From the NCBI GenBank assembly GCA_963743705.1, contig CAVUQS010000020.1:62001-126000 (forward strand): DNA of 64,000 nucleotides. The letters are read 5' to 3'. Position 1 is the first letter of the stretch, and each line of letters begins with the position of its first letter. The notes beneath the pieces were generated by a model. That model worked only from the letters and a program-made list of their open reading frames with translations. It had not been told where the DNA came from and ran no database searches. The stretch comes from PALSA-243 sp963743705. GTDB lineage: Bacteria > Acidobacteriota > Terriglobia > Bryobacterales > Bryobacteraceae. This document shows, piece by piece, positions 26,584 through 37,200 of this stretch. Position numbers and translations under genes: made by a program.

Positions 26584-27789
26584 ATGAATCGTAGAACCTT
26601 TTTCGTTACAGCGGCTGCAGGATGCGCTTGGGCGCAGAATCGCGAGAATCGCGATGTTCCGGCGGCCATCAAGCGGTTGAAGCCGATGCTCGATGGCGTC
26701 CAGCCGATCACGGATGATGAGCGGCGCGCGCGCGTGGAGAAGGCGCGGCGGCTAATGCGCGACAACAAGATCACGGCGATGATATTTGAGCCGGGAAGCA
26801 GCCTGTTTTATTTCACGGGCGTGCGCGGCGGCAATGCATCGTGGGCGCTGCCGGCGTCGGGCGAAGCTGCCTGGTTTACGCCGGCCGATTCGGCCAACCT
26901 CAAAGGCGATGTGCGGACCTTTACCGGCCCGGATGGGCGCATTCGCCAACTCGCGCAGTTTCTGAAGGAACGCGGCGGGACGAACGTGGGGATCGAAGAG
27001 CGCGCGGTGTTTGCGACGTTCGACGGGCTCAGGCATGAGCTGCCTTCGGTGGAATTCGTTAGCGGCGATCCGGTGAGCGCGGGATGCCGCATGATTAAAT
27101 CGCCGGCGGAACTAGCCCTGATGCAGCGCGCGGCCAATATCACCATCGAGGCGTACCGCGTGGCGTTTGAAACGCTCGAAGAGGGCATGACGCAGGGTCA
27201 ATTGAGCGCGAATATCGCGGCGGCGTATCAACAAATGGGCGTGCGCGGCGACGCCATGACCAGCTTTGGAGAGTACACCGCGTATCCGCACGGCAGTATT
27301 CAGCCGCAGCATTTGCGCGAAGGCGATCTGGTGCTCATCGACGATGGATGCTCGGTGGACGGATACCAATCGGACATCACGCGCACCAAGATTTTCGGTA
27401 AGCCTACGACGCGGCAAACGCAAGTCTGGAATCTGGAGCGTAAGGCGCAGGATGCCGCGCTGGCGGCGGCGAAGGTGGGCGCGCCCTGCGAATCGGTGGA
27501 TGCGGCGGCGCGGAAAGTAATTACGGATGCGGGCTTCGGCCCGGGATATAAGGTGCCGGGATTACCGCATCGCACGGGGCACGGCATCGGGCTCGACGTG
27601 CATGAGTGGACTTACTTTGTAAAAGGCAACAAGACGCCGCTGCGGCCGGGAATGTGCTTCAGCGATGAACCGATGATTGCGATCTATGGCGAGTTCGGCA
27701 TCCGCCTGGAGGATTGCATGCACATCACGGAAGACGGCGGGCGCATGTTCACCAAGCAGGCCGTCGCGATCGATCAGCCGTTCGGATAG
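26584..27789 (+). CDS. M24-family Xaa-Pro peptidase, exported
   Basis: Metallopeptidase of 401 residues with the signal 'MNRRTFFVTAAAGCAWAQN'. A creatinase/prolidase N-terminal domain (about 40-170) is followed by the pita-bread catalytic domain with all five metal ligands: 'LIDDGCSVDGYQSDITRTKI' (Asp, Asp), 'PHRTGHGIGLDVHE' (His), 'FSDEPMIA' (Glu) and 'GIRLEDCMHIT' (Glu). It removes N-terminal residues before proline from short peptides. A truncated relative follows six bases later. Confidence 0.92.
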   Translation: MNRRTFFVTAAAGCAWAQNRENRDVPAAIKRLKPMLDGVQPITDDERRARVEKARRLMRDNKITAMIFEPGSSLFYFTGVRGGNASWALPASGEAAWFTPADSANLKGDVRTFTGPDGRIRQLAQFLKERGGTNVGIEERAVFATFDGLRHELPSVEFVSGDPVSAGCRMIKSPAELALMQRAANITIEAYRVAFETLEEGMTQGQLSANIAAAYQQMGVRGDAMTSFGEYTAYPHGSIQPQHLREGDLVLIDDGCSVDGYQSDITRTKIFGKPTTRQTQVWNLERKAQDAALAAAKVGAPCESVDAAARKVITDAGFGPGYKVPGLPHRTGHGIGLDVHEWTYFVKGNKTPLRPGMCFSDEPMIAIYGEFGIRLEDCMHITEDGGRMFTKQAVAIDQPFG

Positions 27790-27794
27790 ATTCT

Positions 27795-28268
27795 ATGCCA
27801 CAGACCACACCGGAAGCTTACGCGGAGCGGGTTGCGCAACTGCAGAAGGCGATGAAGGAGTTCGGACTCGAGGCGGTCGTGCTCGAGCCGGGTCCGGCCA
27901 TGATGTATTTGACGGGCGTGCGATGGGGCAAGAGCGAGCGCACGTTCGCGGTGGTGTTGCCCGCCAAGGGCGCGCCGGTTTGGGTGCTGCCGGGCTTTGA
28001 AGAGATGCGTTCGCGCGAGTTGATTCGCAAAGGCGATGAGATCCGCGTCTGGCAGGAAGACGAAAGTCCCTACGCGCTGATCGCGCAGGCCCTGAAGGAC
28101 CGGGGAGTATCGTCGGGACGCGTTGGCATCGATGACGCGGCGCGTTTTTTTGTGTTCGATGGAGTTCGCAAGATGGCGCCGAAGCTCGATTATTCGAGCG
28201 CCGGGGCGGCTTTGAAAGCCGCGGGCGTTCCGGCGACGCAAACTGGAACCGGCGGCCGGAAAAGGTAA
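27795..28268 (+). CDS. Stand-alone creatinase N-terminal domain (truncated M24 relative)
   Basis: A 157-residue protein with only the N-terminal domain of prolidase-like enzymes: 'MPQTTPEAYAERVAQLQKAM', 'AMMYLTGVRWGKSER' and 'GVRKMAPKLDYSSAG'. It ends in 'TGTGGRKR' just where the catalytic domain should begin, so no metal ligands are present. Only 138 bases separate it from the next gene, and no downstream frame continues the M24 domain. It has no signal peptide, unlike its neighbour. Most likely a remnant of a tandem duplicate; a real single-domain protein that binds the neighbour is also possible. Confidence 0.7.
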   Translation: MPQTTPEAYAERVAQLQKAMKEFGLEAVVLEPGPAMMYLTGVRWGKSERTFAVVLPAKGAPVWVLPGFEEMRSRELIRKGDEIRVWQEDESPYALIAQALKDRGVSSGRVGIDDAARFFVFDGVRKMAPKLDYSSAGAALKAAGVPATQTGTGGRKR

Positions 28269-28406
28269 CGTTCTTAGACGTTGATTTTACAGGTTCCGGT
28301 ACAAAATTAAGGTTTGCAACGCCAAAATTGCTTGCCCTGCCCCCCGCAATGCTATAGAATCTAACGAAATCGCTGTTTTGCCTACATTTTTGGGGGTACA
28401 AGGATA

Positions 28407-31400
28407 ATGAAGCGTGTTTTCACGGCGCTGCTTTTCGCGGCGGCGCTGGTTTTTGCTCAAGTCGACGTCACTTCCGTGACGGGGACCGTAACGGATCCTA
28501 CCGGCGCTGCTGTACCTGGCGCGACGGTTCAGGTTGTCAACGCATCCACAGGCGCCAAACTTAACGCCAATACCAACGAACAAGGCTCGTATTCGGTGCC
28601 TGCGATACCGGCAGGCGCATATCGCGTCACAGTAACCAAAACCGGTTTCAAGTCGGAAACCGTCCAGAACGTTTCCTTGATTGTCGGCGTTCCGGGCACC
28701 GTAAACGTCAAGTTGGAAGTCGGACAGACGACGGAAACGATTGAAGTCACGGCCGGCGCGGAAGTAGTACAGGCGCAGACGGCCGATGTAAGTACGAACT
28801 TAACCGGCCGTCAGCTTACCGACCTGCCGTTCGCAACCCGCAACGCGGTTGAGCTAATGGTGGACGCGCCGGGAACGCAGACGCCCACTAATCCGCGCAG
28901 TTCGTCGGTGAATGGATTGCCCAAGGGCGCGATCAACATCACCATCGACGGCATGAACACGCAGGACAACAATTTGAAGTCGAGCGACGGCTATTTCAGC
29001 TACATCTATCCTTCGGTGGATGCGCTCGAAGAAGTCACGATGACCAGCACTGCCGCCGGCGTAGACAGCACCGGACAGGGCGGCGTGCAGATTCGTTTCG
29101 TAACGAAATCGGGCACCAATAGCTGGCATGGCGGCGGCTTCTGGCAAGACCGCAACACCTTCTTCAACGCGAATTATTTCTACAACAACCAGCTCGGCTT
29201 GCCGCGCGACGTCGTAAAGCTGAACCAAGAGGGCGGACACGTCGGCGGACCGATCAAGAAGAACAAGCTGTTCTTCTTCGGTAACGTGGAAATCTATCGC
29301 TTCCCCGGAACCAACCTCTACAGCCGCAACTACCTGACGCCCACCGCATCGAGCGGCATCTTCACTTATGCGGATTCCGCCGGCGCGCAGCACCAGGTCA
29401 ACCTGCTCTCGCTTGCGGCGGCGGCCAACGCTTCGTTGCCGGCGGGCGTAAGGCCTTTCACGACGACGGCCGACCCCCTACTTGCCAAGACTTATGCTCT
29501 CGAGCAGCAACTGGGCGCGAACGGCATCGTGAAAACGAACGCCGCCAGCAATGACTACAACACGCTGACGACCAGCTACCAGCCGAACGGAACCGACTCG
29601 CGCAACTTCTATACGACGCGCCTCGATTACAACATCTCGCAGAAGCATACGCTCTCGCTGGTCTATAACTTCGACGGATACACCTCGATTCCGGACTTCC
29701 TCAACGGAATCGTGCCTGACTTTCCAGGATCCGGAACAGTGCTCTTCAGCAACGTGAGCACCGGACAGCGTAGCAACCGTTTCGACGGGACGCTCTCGTT
29801 GCGTTCCGCGCTGAGCGCCACATTGACGAACGAAATCCGCGGCGGCCTGAACGGCGGCACGGTATTGTTCTTCGACGCCGTTTCGCCCGGCATGTTCGAC
29901 CCCTGGAGAGGTTACAGCCCACGTTTCGCGGGCACCGGCGTCACTCCTTCCAACGTGGCGACCACCAGCGGACCGCAGCGCCGTAACGCTCCGGTGAAGG
30001 ATTTCTCGGACACGATGACGTGGATTCATGGGAAGCATCAGCTCAGCTTCGGCGGCAGCTTCGACCAGATCAACCTATGGCAGCAAATTGAGGGTACGGC
30101 GATCTTCCCGACGATTACGTTCGGTGTTGCTTCGGGCGACCCCATCTTCACGGGCGCCACGAATCTCTTCACCAACGGAAACCTTCCGGGCGCTAGCAGC
30201 ACGCAGCTCAGCCAGGCGGCGGCGCTCTATGCCGACGTAACGGGCCGCGTCAGCAGCATCAGCCAGCAGGTGGTGTTAGGCGAACAGAGCCACAAGTATT
30301 CTCTCGGCGTCGCTCCGATCGATCGCGATGAAATGCGAGAGTTCGGCTTCTTCGTGCAGGACCAAATCCGCCTCAAGCCGAATCTTACCGCCACCATCGG
30401 CTTCCGCGCTGAGAAGCAGCTTTCCTTCCAGAACCTGGATGGCCTGTACTCTCAGGTTTCCTATCAGTCCGTCTGGGGTGTTTCGGGGGTAGGCAACCTC
30501 TTCAAGCCGGGGGTCATGACCGGCCCCGCGCCGATCTACCAACAACTCAACGGCAGCGCCTACAATCCGCCACTGGTTCCGGCGCCGTCAGTGGGCTTGG
30601 CTTGGCAGCTTCCTTCCACGGAAGGCTTCCTCGGCATCATCACGGGCCATCACACCGGCGCGGCGGTACTGCGCGGCGGGTATGCCATCGCCACGGTTCG
30701 CGAAGGCATGGGCGTCTATCAAAACCTCTATGGCAGCAACCAGGGTTTGACGCTGGATGCTTCGCTGGCGAACAGCAGCTATCCGTCGGTGTTTGGCGCG
30801 GCGGGCAGCGTAAACTTCAGCGACGCGAGCCTTCCTTCACGCGTTCCCACGCTGCCGACGACGGAGACGTTCCCGATTCCGGCGAGTTTCACGGCCAGCA
30901 TGAATGCGATTTCGCCCGATCTGAAGGTCGGTTATGTCCAGAGCTGGAACATCAGCTTCCAACGGGAAATGGACAAGAACACGGTGTTGGATATCCGCTA
31001 CACCGGTAATCACGGGACCGATCTCTGGCGGCAGGAGGCTCTCAACGAAGTCAACATCTTCGAAAACGGCTTCCTGAACGAATTCCAGATCGCGCAGAAC
31101 AATCTGAAGATCGCTCGCGGCGGCAGCCTGTATCAAAACACCGGCGTCGTCAATTTCGGCAACCAGGGCATGGCGGGTCAACAGAATGTGCCGATTTTAC
31201 AGACGGCCATCGGTACGAGCAGCGATTCGACTACGGCCGGTTACCTCATGAACGGGCAGGCGGGGTCTTCGGCGAACTCGATCGCCACCAACGCTACCCG
31301 CATGGCCAACCTGAGGGCCGCTGGCTACCCTGCCAACATGTTTGTCGTGAACCCCGATGTGGCGGGTGGCGGAGCTTTCCTTCTGACCAATAACGGAGCG

Positions 31401-32279
31401 TCGTTCTACAACGCGCTGCAGGTGGAAGTGCGGCGCCGGATGGCGTCCGGATTCACCATTCAAGGCAGCTATGTGTGGGGCAAGGCGCTGGCGCGCGGTT
31501 CCACGAATAGCAGCACCGATTTCTCCACGCCCAACTCGCTGCGCAACCTTGGCCTCGACAAGGGGCCGGAAGCCTTCGATATCCGGCAGGCGATCAAGTT
31601 CAACTGGATCTACGAATTGCCTTTCGGTCCCGGCAAGCGCTTCAGCTCCAGCAACGTATTCGCGAAGAAAGCGATGGAAGGCTGGCAGATCTCGGGCGTC
31701 GTCCGCTTACAGTCCGGAACGCCGCTGGCTATCAGCAGCTTCTCGACTTACAACAACAACGCGGGCGGCATCGTTCTGCACAACATGAACATGTCCCAGC
31801 TGCAATCGATGGTTGGGGTGTACAAGACCGGCTTGCAGGGGGCCAACGGCGGAATCGTCTACTATCTGCCGCCGCCCACCACGACCTCGGTGGCCGGGTT
31901 GAACAGCAGTAATAACACCAATCTGATCTACAACACGGAAGCTGCGTTCAATCAGAACAACCTGCTGCCTTCGCAGGTTGACCCCAATGCGCCGTACATT
32001 TCGCCGGCCGCGGCGGGACAAGCCGGTTGCCTCTGCTACATTTACCTGCCGTGGCAGCGTCACTTCGATCTGGAAATCCAGAAGAACACGCGCATCACGG
32101 AAAGAGTGCAGTTGCAGCTCGCAGCCAGCGCGCTTGACGTACTCAACATGACCAACTTCCTGCCGGGCTCCAACATCGGCGCGTCGTTCGGCCAGATCAC
32201 TTCCGCTTACCGCGATATTTCGGGCACGGTCGATCCGGGCGCCCGCATTATCGAGTTCCGTGTGAGGCTGAACTTCTAG
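28407..32279 (+). CDS. TonB-dependent receptor with carboxypeptidase regulatory-like domain
   Basis: Outer-membrane receptor of 1290 residues. A signal peptide 'MKRVFTALLFAAALVFAQ' precedes a CarboxypepD_reg-like beta-sandwich ('GTVTDPTGAAVPGATVQVVN', about 25-115), a plug domain with 'SSVNGLPKGAINITIDGMN', and a long beta-barrel ending in 'RVRLNF' with the final phenylalanine needed for barrel insertion. An AAGGAT box lies before the ATG. This SusC-like/acidobacterial OmpA-type receptor class is abundant in Solibacter and takes up oligomeric nutrients. Its partner genes are the exported protein and S53 protease downstream. Substrate unknown; protein fragments are a guess from context. Confidence 0.93.
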   Translation: MKRVFTALLFAAALVFAQVDVTSVTGTVTDPTGAAVPGATVQVVNASTGAKLNANTNEQGSYSVPAIPAGAYRVTVTKTGFKSETVQNVSLIVGVPGTVNVKLEVGQTTETIEVTAGAEVVQAQTADVSTNLTGRQLTDLPFATRNAVELMVDAPGTQTPTNPRSSSVNGLPKGAINITIDGMNTQDNNLKSSDGYFSYIYPSVDALEEVTMTSTAAGVDSTGQGGVQIRFVTKSGTNSWHGGGFWQDRNTFFNANYFYNNQLGLPRDVVKLNQEGGHVGGPIKKNKLFFFGNVEIYRFPGTNLYSRNYLTPTASSGIFTYADSAGAQHQVNLLSLAAAANASLPAGVRPFTTTADPLLAKTYALEQQLGANGIVKTNAASNDYNTLTTSYQPNGTDSRNFYTTRLDYNISQKHTLSLVYNFDGYTSIPDFLNGIVPDFPGSGTVLFSNVSTGQRSNRFDGTLSLRSALSATLTNEIRGGLNGGTVLFFDAVSPGMFDPWRGYSPRFAGTGVTPSNVATTSGPQRRNAPVKDFSDTMTWIHGKHQLSFGGSFDQINLWQQIEGTAIFPTITFGVASGDPIFTGATNLFTNGNLPGASSTQLSQAAALYADVTGRVSSISQQVVLGEQSHKYSLGVAPIDRDEMREFGFFVQDQIRLKPNLTATIGFRAEKQLSFQNLDGLYSQVSYQSVWGVSGVGNLFKPGVMTGPAPIYQQLNGSAYNPPLVPAPSVGLAWQLPSTEGFLGIITGHHTGAAVLRGGYAIATVREGMGVYQNLYGSNQGLTLDASLANSSYPSVFGAAGSVNFSDASLPSRVPTLPTTETFPIPASFTASMNAISPDLKVGYVQSWNISFQREMDKNTVLDIRYTGNHGTDLWRQEALNEVNIFENGFLNEFQIAQNNLKIARGGSLYQNTGVVNFGNQGMAGQQNVPILQTAIGTSSDSTTAGYLMNGQAGSSANSIATNATRMANLRAAGYPANMFVVNPDVAGGGAFLLTNNGASFYNALQVEVRRRMASGFTIQGSYVWGKALARGSTNSSTDFSTPNSLRNLGLDKGPEAFDIRQAIKFNWIYELPFGPGKRFSSSNVFAKKAMEGWQISGVVRLQSGTPLAISSFSTYNNNAGGIVLHNMNMSQLQSMVGVYKTGLQGANGGIVYYLPPPTTTSVAGLNSSNNTNLIYNTEAAFNQNNLLPSQVDPNAPYISPAAAGQAGCLCYIYLPWQRHFDLEIQKNTRITERVQLQLAASALDVLNMTNFLPGSNIGASFGQITSAYRDISGTVDPGARIIEFRVRLNF

Positions 32280-32307
32280 CCTCGCCCGCTACGTCTGTTA
32301 CAACCAG

Positions 32308-32347
32308 TGCGGCCCGGGCTAACCAGTCCGGGCCGCATTTGCTTTTT
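32308..32347 (+). terminator. Rho-independent terminator of the TonB receptor gene
   Basis: A perfect 10-base stem, TGCGGCCCGG with CCGGGCCGCA, holds a 10-base loop and is followed by TTTGCTTTTT. It begins about 30 bases after the stop codon. This is the clearest intrinsic terminator in the window and implies that the next gene has its own promoter. Confidence 0.85.
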
Positions 32348-32379
32348 GATAGCATTGAAAATTCTACAGGCAACCCGCA

Positions 32380-34149
32380 ATGACCACGATTGACCGACGC
32401 ACTTTTCTTTCCGGTCTGGCTGGATCCGTCTTCGCCGTTCCCGCTGCCAGCGCCGTACAGCAGAACCTTGTCCCATCCACCGTTCCTCCGGAGACTTGCT
32501 GGCTGGATGTGGCGGCGCCTTTTGTTTCGGTCGACCCGGCGCAGAAGTTGAATACGGAGATCCTGCTGACCGCCACCTGCTTCCCCGGCGCGGAAGGTTT
32601 CCGCGAAACGCGCTACGCGACGGAATACCAGATCCTGCTTTTCGACCACACAGGCAAGGAGATTCACCTCGATAACGCGGGCAAGCTGGAGATCCCCGCG
32701 ATGCATCCGACGCTTCTCGATATGCGGAAAATGTCGGGCAAGGATTCGTTCTACGGTGGCGCGCGCATTCGTGTGGCGCCTTCGCCGGGACAAGTGCCGC
32801 GTGCGGGCGATTTGTTCAGCGCCGGCTTCGTGCGTTGGGATCTGCCGGGCAACTTCGATAACGTACACGCGCATCCGGCGGCGCCGCAGCAGGCGCTCGG
32901 GCGGTTCAATTATTCGATGCCATTTCCGGCGCTGTCGGAATATCACGTGGCGTTCTCGATTTTCAATCCAGGAGATGACGAGTCAGAGGGTTTGCTGCGC
33001 GTGGTGGACCGCTTGGGGCGGACGGCGGCGCAGAGACGCTATCAGCTCCGGCCTCATCAGACCATGCTCTTCTCGATGGCGGGGTTGAAGCAGTTCGAAA
33101 CGCCGGGAGAAGCCTTTGCTGTGACTGCGCTCGACGATCCCGCGTTGAAAGACGGCGGCGCCATCGTGATCCGCAATGAGACGGACCGGGTTCCGTTCGC
33201 CTATACCTTTATGAAGGGCCGCGCGACCAGCAGCTTCACCGTAGAACACCCGCTGCACTTCCAGGCGGATGCGCCCATCAAACCGGCGCGCTCAACGCCG
33301 TTCGCGGCCAAGGGAGCGTTTCCGGCGCAGGCGCTCGTGTATACGCCGATGCTGTTCAAGGGCGTCAGAATCGGCGAGTTGCAGCTGGAATCGCGCTTCT
33401 ACCTGCATGCCAGCCGATGGGCGGAAGAGGCGTTGTGGCTGATGCCGTTCGTCACCACCGGTGAAGGGACTATCGCGTGGGTTTCGAACCGCGACGAAAA
33501 GCTGGCGGAGCGCGTAGCGCCGGCGGCGCTGGTCGATCAGGGAGTGATAAGGCTCACGGAATTCCAGAGCTGCATGATCGATTCGCGCGCGCTGCCGCTG
33601 CCCGACGGCTATTCGGGTGGATTCGGCGCGGCGGCCATCCCGAAGACCTCGCACTCGCTGAATAAGATCGAATTGCGCGCGGTGAACTGGGGACGCGTGG
33701 CCATGACGCATTTCCGGCCGGGCGGCGCGGTGGCGAAATCCTACCGGCAGGTGGATCAACGCGGCAGTCTGGCGAGCGATTACATCGTTTCGGGCGCCCA
33801 TGTGATCGGCGGCCCTACATCGCGCAGGCGGGATTGCCTGATCGCGATCATGAACATCGAGTTCGAAGACGATCACACCGGCACTCCGCTGTTGCAGGTT
33901 TTCGGGCCGCAGGGCCTGGCCGGCGAGAAACGGCTGAGCGATTTCCCGCCGCTGGCCTGCCGGCATCTGCTGCTTTCCGGATTGTTTCCGGGGCTGCAAA
34001 GCGACCCGGCGCATCCGTTTACATTGCGCATGCAGGTGGCGAACGCGCTGATGATCGTTTCAGCGCTGCACATCGACTACGAACGAAAAGATATCGCGCT
34101 GGAACACGGGTCCGACAGGCACTCGACGTTCCAGGATTTCAAGTGTTAA
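32380..34149 (+). CDS. Exported protein of unknown function (Tat-type signal)
   Basis: A 589-residue protein I do not recognise. The N-terminus 'MTTIDRRTFLSGLAGSVFAV' has a twin-arginine signal (RRTFLSG) ending near 'AASA'. The rest has no transmembrane segment and no clear catalytic motif. It looks rich in beta-strand ('FNYSMPFPALSEYHVAFSIF', 'YSGGFGAAAIPKTSHSLNKI'). It lies between the TonB receptor and the S53 protease with the same direction, and its stop is about 60 bases before the protease start. A surface or periplasmic scaffold is possible. Structure prediction would be more useful here than motif search. Confidence 0.75.
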   Translation: MTTIDRRTFLSGLAGSVFAVPAASAVQQNLVPSTVPPETCWLDVAAPFVSVDPAQKLNTEILLTATCFPGAEGFRETRYATEYQILLFDHTGKEIHLDNAGKLEIPAMHPTLLDMRKMSGKDSFYGGARIRVAPSPGQVPRAGDLFSAGFVRWDLPGNFDNVHAHPAAPQQALGRFNYSMPFPALSEYHVAFSIFNPGDDESEGLLRVVDRLGRTAAQRRYQLRPHQTMLFSMAGLKQFETPGEAFAVTALDDPALKDGGAIVIRNETDRVPFAYTFMKGRATSSFTVEHPLHFQADAPIKPARSTPFAAKGAFPAQALVYTPMLFKGVRIGELQLESRFYLHASRWAEEALWLMPFVTTGEGTIAWVSNRDEKLAERVAPAALVDQGVIRLTEFQSCMIDSRALPLPDGYSGGFGAAAIPKTSHSLNKIELRAVNWGRVAMTHFRPGGAVAKSYRQVDQRGSLASDYIVSGAHVIGGPTSRRRDCLIAIMNIEFEDDHTGTPLLQVFGPQGLAGEKRLSDFPPLACRHLLLSGLFPGLQSDPAHPFTLRMQVANALMIVSALHIDYERKDIALEHGSDRHSTFQDFKC

Positions 34150-34207
34150 GCTGGCCGGTTTGAGCAGCGAACCTCGCCAACGCGCCGCCTCAAGGAGAAG
34201 ACACCTT

Positions 34208-37200
34208 TTGCTATCCAAACCGATGTGGAGGGCAGTGTGTGGGGCGGCGTTGGCCGCCGGGATGCTGCAAGCGGCGCAGGACCGCATTCAGGGACCTGCC
34301 GATACGGCGCATCTGAGGCCTGCGCCGGGTCGCGTCCATCCATTGGCCCGGGCGGAATATGACCGGGGCGCGGCGAATGCATCTATGCCGCTTTCCTATG
34401 TCACCTTGTATTTCAAGCTGGATTCGTCGGTAGAACAATTTCTCGACGAGTTACAGATGCCGTCTTCGCCGAACTATCACAAGTGGCTAACTCCGGGGCA
34501 GTTCGGACAGCGGTTTGGGCTAAGTGACGCCGATGCGTCGAAAGTAGCTGCGTGGTTACAGGCGGAAGGCTTGAAGATTCACGACGTAGCGCGCGGGCGG
34601 CATTGGGTGACGTTCAGCGGGACGGCGGCGTCGGTGGGGAAAGCTCTGCGTACCTCGTTCCGCCGCTATGAAGTAAATGGCAAGATGCACTATGCCAACG
34701 TGGCGCAGCCGATGATTCCGGCGGCCTTCGAACCCGTGGTGGCGGGGTTCGGCGGGTTGGACGATTTCGGTCCGGAATCGCAGGCCATCAGCGCGCCGGT
34801 CGCGAGCCCGGACTATAACATCGGCACGAACCACTATCTCGCGCCGGATGACTTTGCGACTATCTACGACGTGGCCGCCCTTTACGGCGCCGGCATCGAT
34901 GCGACCGGACAATCGATCGCCATCCTGGGCGAATCTGACATTAGTCTCGCCGATTTACACGCCTTTCGCTCCAAGTTCGGCCTGGCGCAGAACGATCCGC
35001 AGATCATGCTGGTGGGGCCCGACCCCGGAACGAACGGCAACGAAATCGAAGCCGATCTCGACCTGCAATGGTCTGCCGCTGTGGCGCGCAACGCCAACAT
35101 CATTTACGTCAATGCGCGGTCGATCAACACCGCCGCGGAATACGCTGTGGATCAGAACCTCGCGCCGATCATGAGCGAGAGCTTCGGCGGCTGCGAACAA
35201 TACAACTCGCCAATACTGCGCGCGGTGGCGCAGCAGGCCAACGCGCAAGGCATCACGTGGATCGCGGCGTCGGGCGATGCCGGCGCCACCACCTGCGACC
35301 GCAGCGCGATCGGCCGCCTGGCCACGCACGGACTCTCGGTGAGCTTCCCGGCGAGCATACCGGAGATCACGGCGCTGGGCGGAACGTCTTTCAACGATAG
35401 CGGCGGTACGTATTGGGCCGCCGCCAACAGCCCGACACTGGCCTCCGCGCTCTCCTACATTCCCGAGCAGGCGTGGAACGATTCGCGCACGGGGTTTGCT
35501 TCCACCGGCGGCGGCGCGAGCTCTTATTTTGCGAAGCCGCTGTGGCAGACCGGGCCGGGCGTGCCGGCGGACGGGGCGCGCGATTTGCCGGATATCTCGC
35601 TGAATTCATCGGGGCACACGCCCTACTACGTCATCAGTGAAGGCAAGGCTTACGGAGTTTCGGGGACGTCGGCCTCGACGCCTACGTTCGCCGGCATGCT
35701 GGCGTTGCTGACGCAGCATCTGGCGGCCGGCGGTCCGCAGCAGGGTCTGGGGAATATCAACCCCGCGCTATACCGGCTGGCTCAGGCGACCAAGGACGTG
35801 TTTCACGACGTTGCCGCCGGCGACAATCAGGAGCCGTGCGAGCAGGGCAGCCCGGCGTGCGTGAACGGCCTGGCGGGTTATAGCGCGGGGCCGGCCTACG
35901 ATCAGACGACGGGGATCGGCACCGTAGACGCTTACAACTTCGTGATGGAGTGGGGCACAGGCAGCCCGACTTCCACCGCGCTCTCAGTGAGTCCCTCAAG
36001 CGCGCTTCCTTCGGACACGGTGCAATTGACGGCGTCGGTGTCGGCGGGTGGTGTTGCGCCGACCGGCAACGTGGATTTCGTCATCAACGTGAACGGCACG
36101 AGCATCGACCTGGGGACTGCCGTGTTGGCGGGTACGGGCGCTACAGCGACGGCCACACTTTCGGTGACCGGCGGAACACTGGCGCTGGCGCAGGGCAGCG
36201 TCTCGGCGCTTTACGGCGGTGACGGGGCATTTGCGGGATCGTCCGGGTCGGCGACGGCGCAGATTGTTCCGGCGGCCAATGCGGGTTCGTTTGTGGTTCC
36301 GCTGGTGACGCCCAATCCGACGCCGGAGGTGTTGGGAAGCTTTCCGTACACGGTGAGTCTGACCGAAATTGCGGGCGTCGCCACGACGCTGACCGGATTT
36401 ACGGTGAACGGCGTGACTCAGAACCTGAGCTTGTGGACAAGCAACAAGATTCCGGCCAACGGGACCGTCTCGGCGGCATTGTCGGGGGCCGTGGCAACCG
36501 TACCTCTTAACCGGACATTTATTTTCACGGGACAGGACGCGGACGGCCGCATGTGGACGCAGCAGATCACGGTTCCGTTCATCTCGCCGCTGCTGCCGGG
36601 AACGCCTGCCGTCGCGCCCGGCATCGTGATTTCGAGCGTGACCGGCGGCACGGTGGCGTACGATTCGCAAGCGCCGGCGTCCTGCCAGTGGTACTTGCCG
36701 TTGACGGTACGCGAGACCGGCGGATACTATTTGCTGCTGTCGACGCTAAGGACCAGTCAGGGCGATATCAGTTCGCAGATTCAATCGATCTTCGGAACGA
36801 CGCATCTTGCGCCCTATGGATCGTTGAGCGGATATCTCTGTTTTGCGGCTGCGGGCGCGCCGGTTACGGTGACGGTGATCGGGACCATCGAAGATAGTTC
36901 TCTGAGCGGAACGGTGTCGTTCATTACGCCGGCGTCCACTTTTGCGCCAGCGTCGACGACAGACGCCGTAGCATTATCGGTCGCACCGCAGACGGTGGCA
37001 CTAGACCAAACGAGTTCCACGGCGCCGGTGACGCTCGACTTCGGCGGCGCATCCGTCGCATGGACTGCGACCGTCATGCAAGGCAGTTCGACGGCCCAGT
37101 GGCTGACGCTTTCGTCATCGGCGGGAACGGGCGCGGGGTCGATTACCTTGAAGGCGTCGGCGACGGGGCTCTCGCCGGGCGCGTATAACGCCACCATTGG

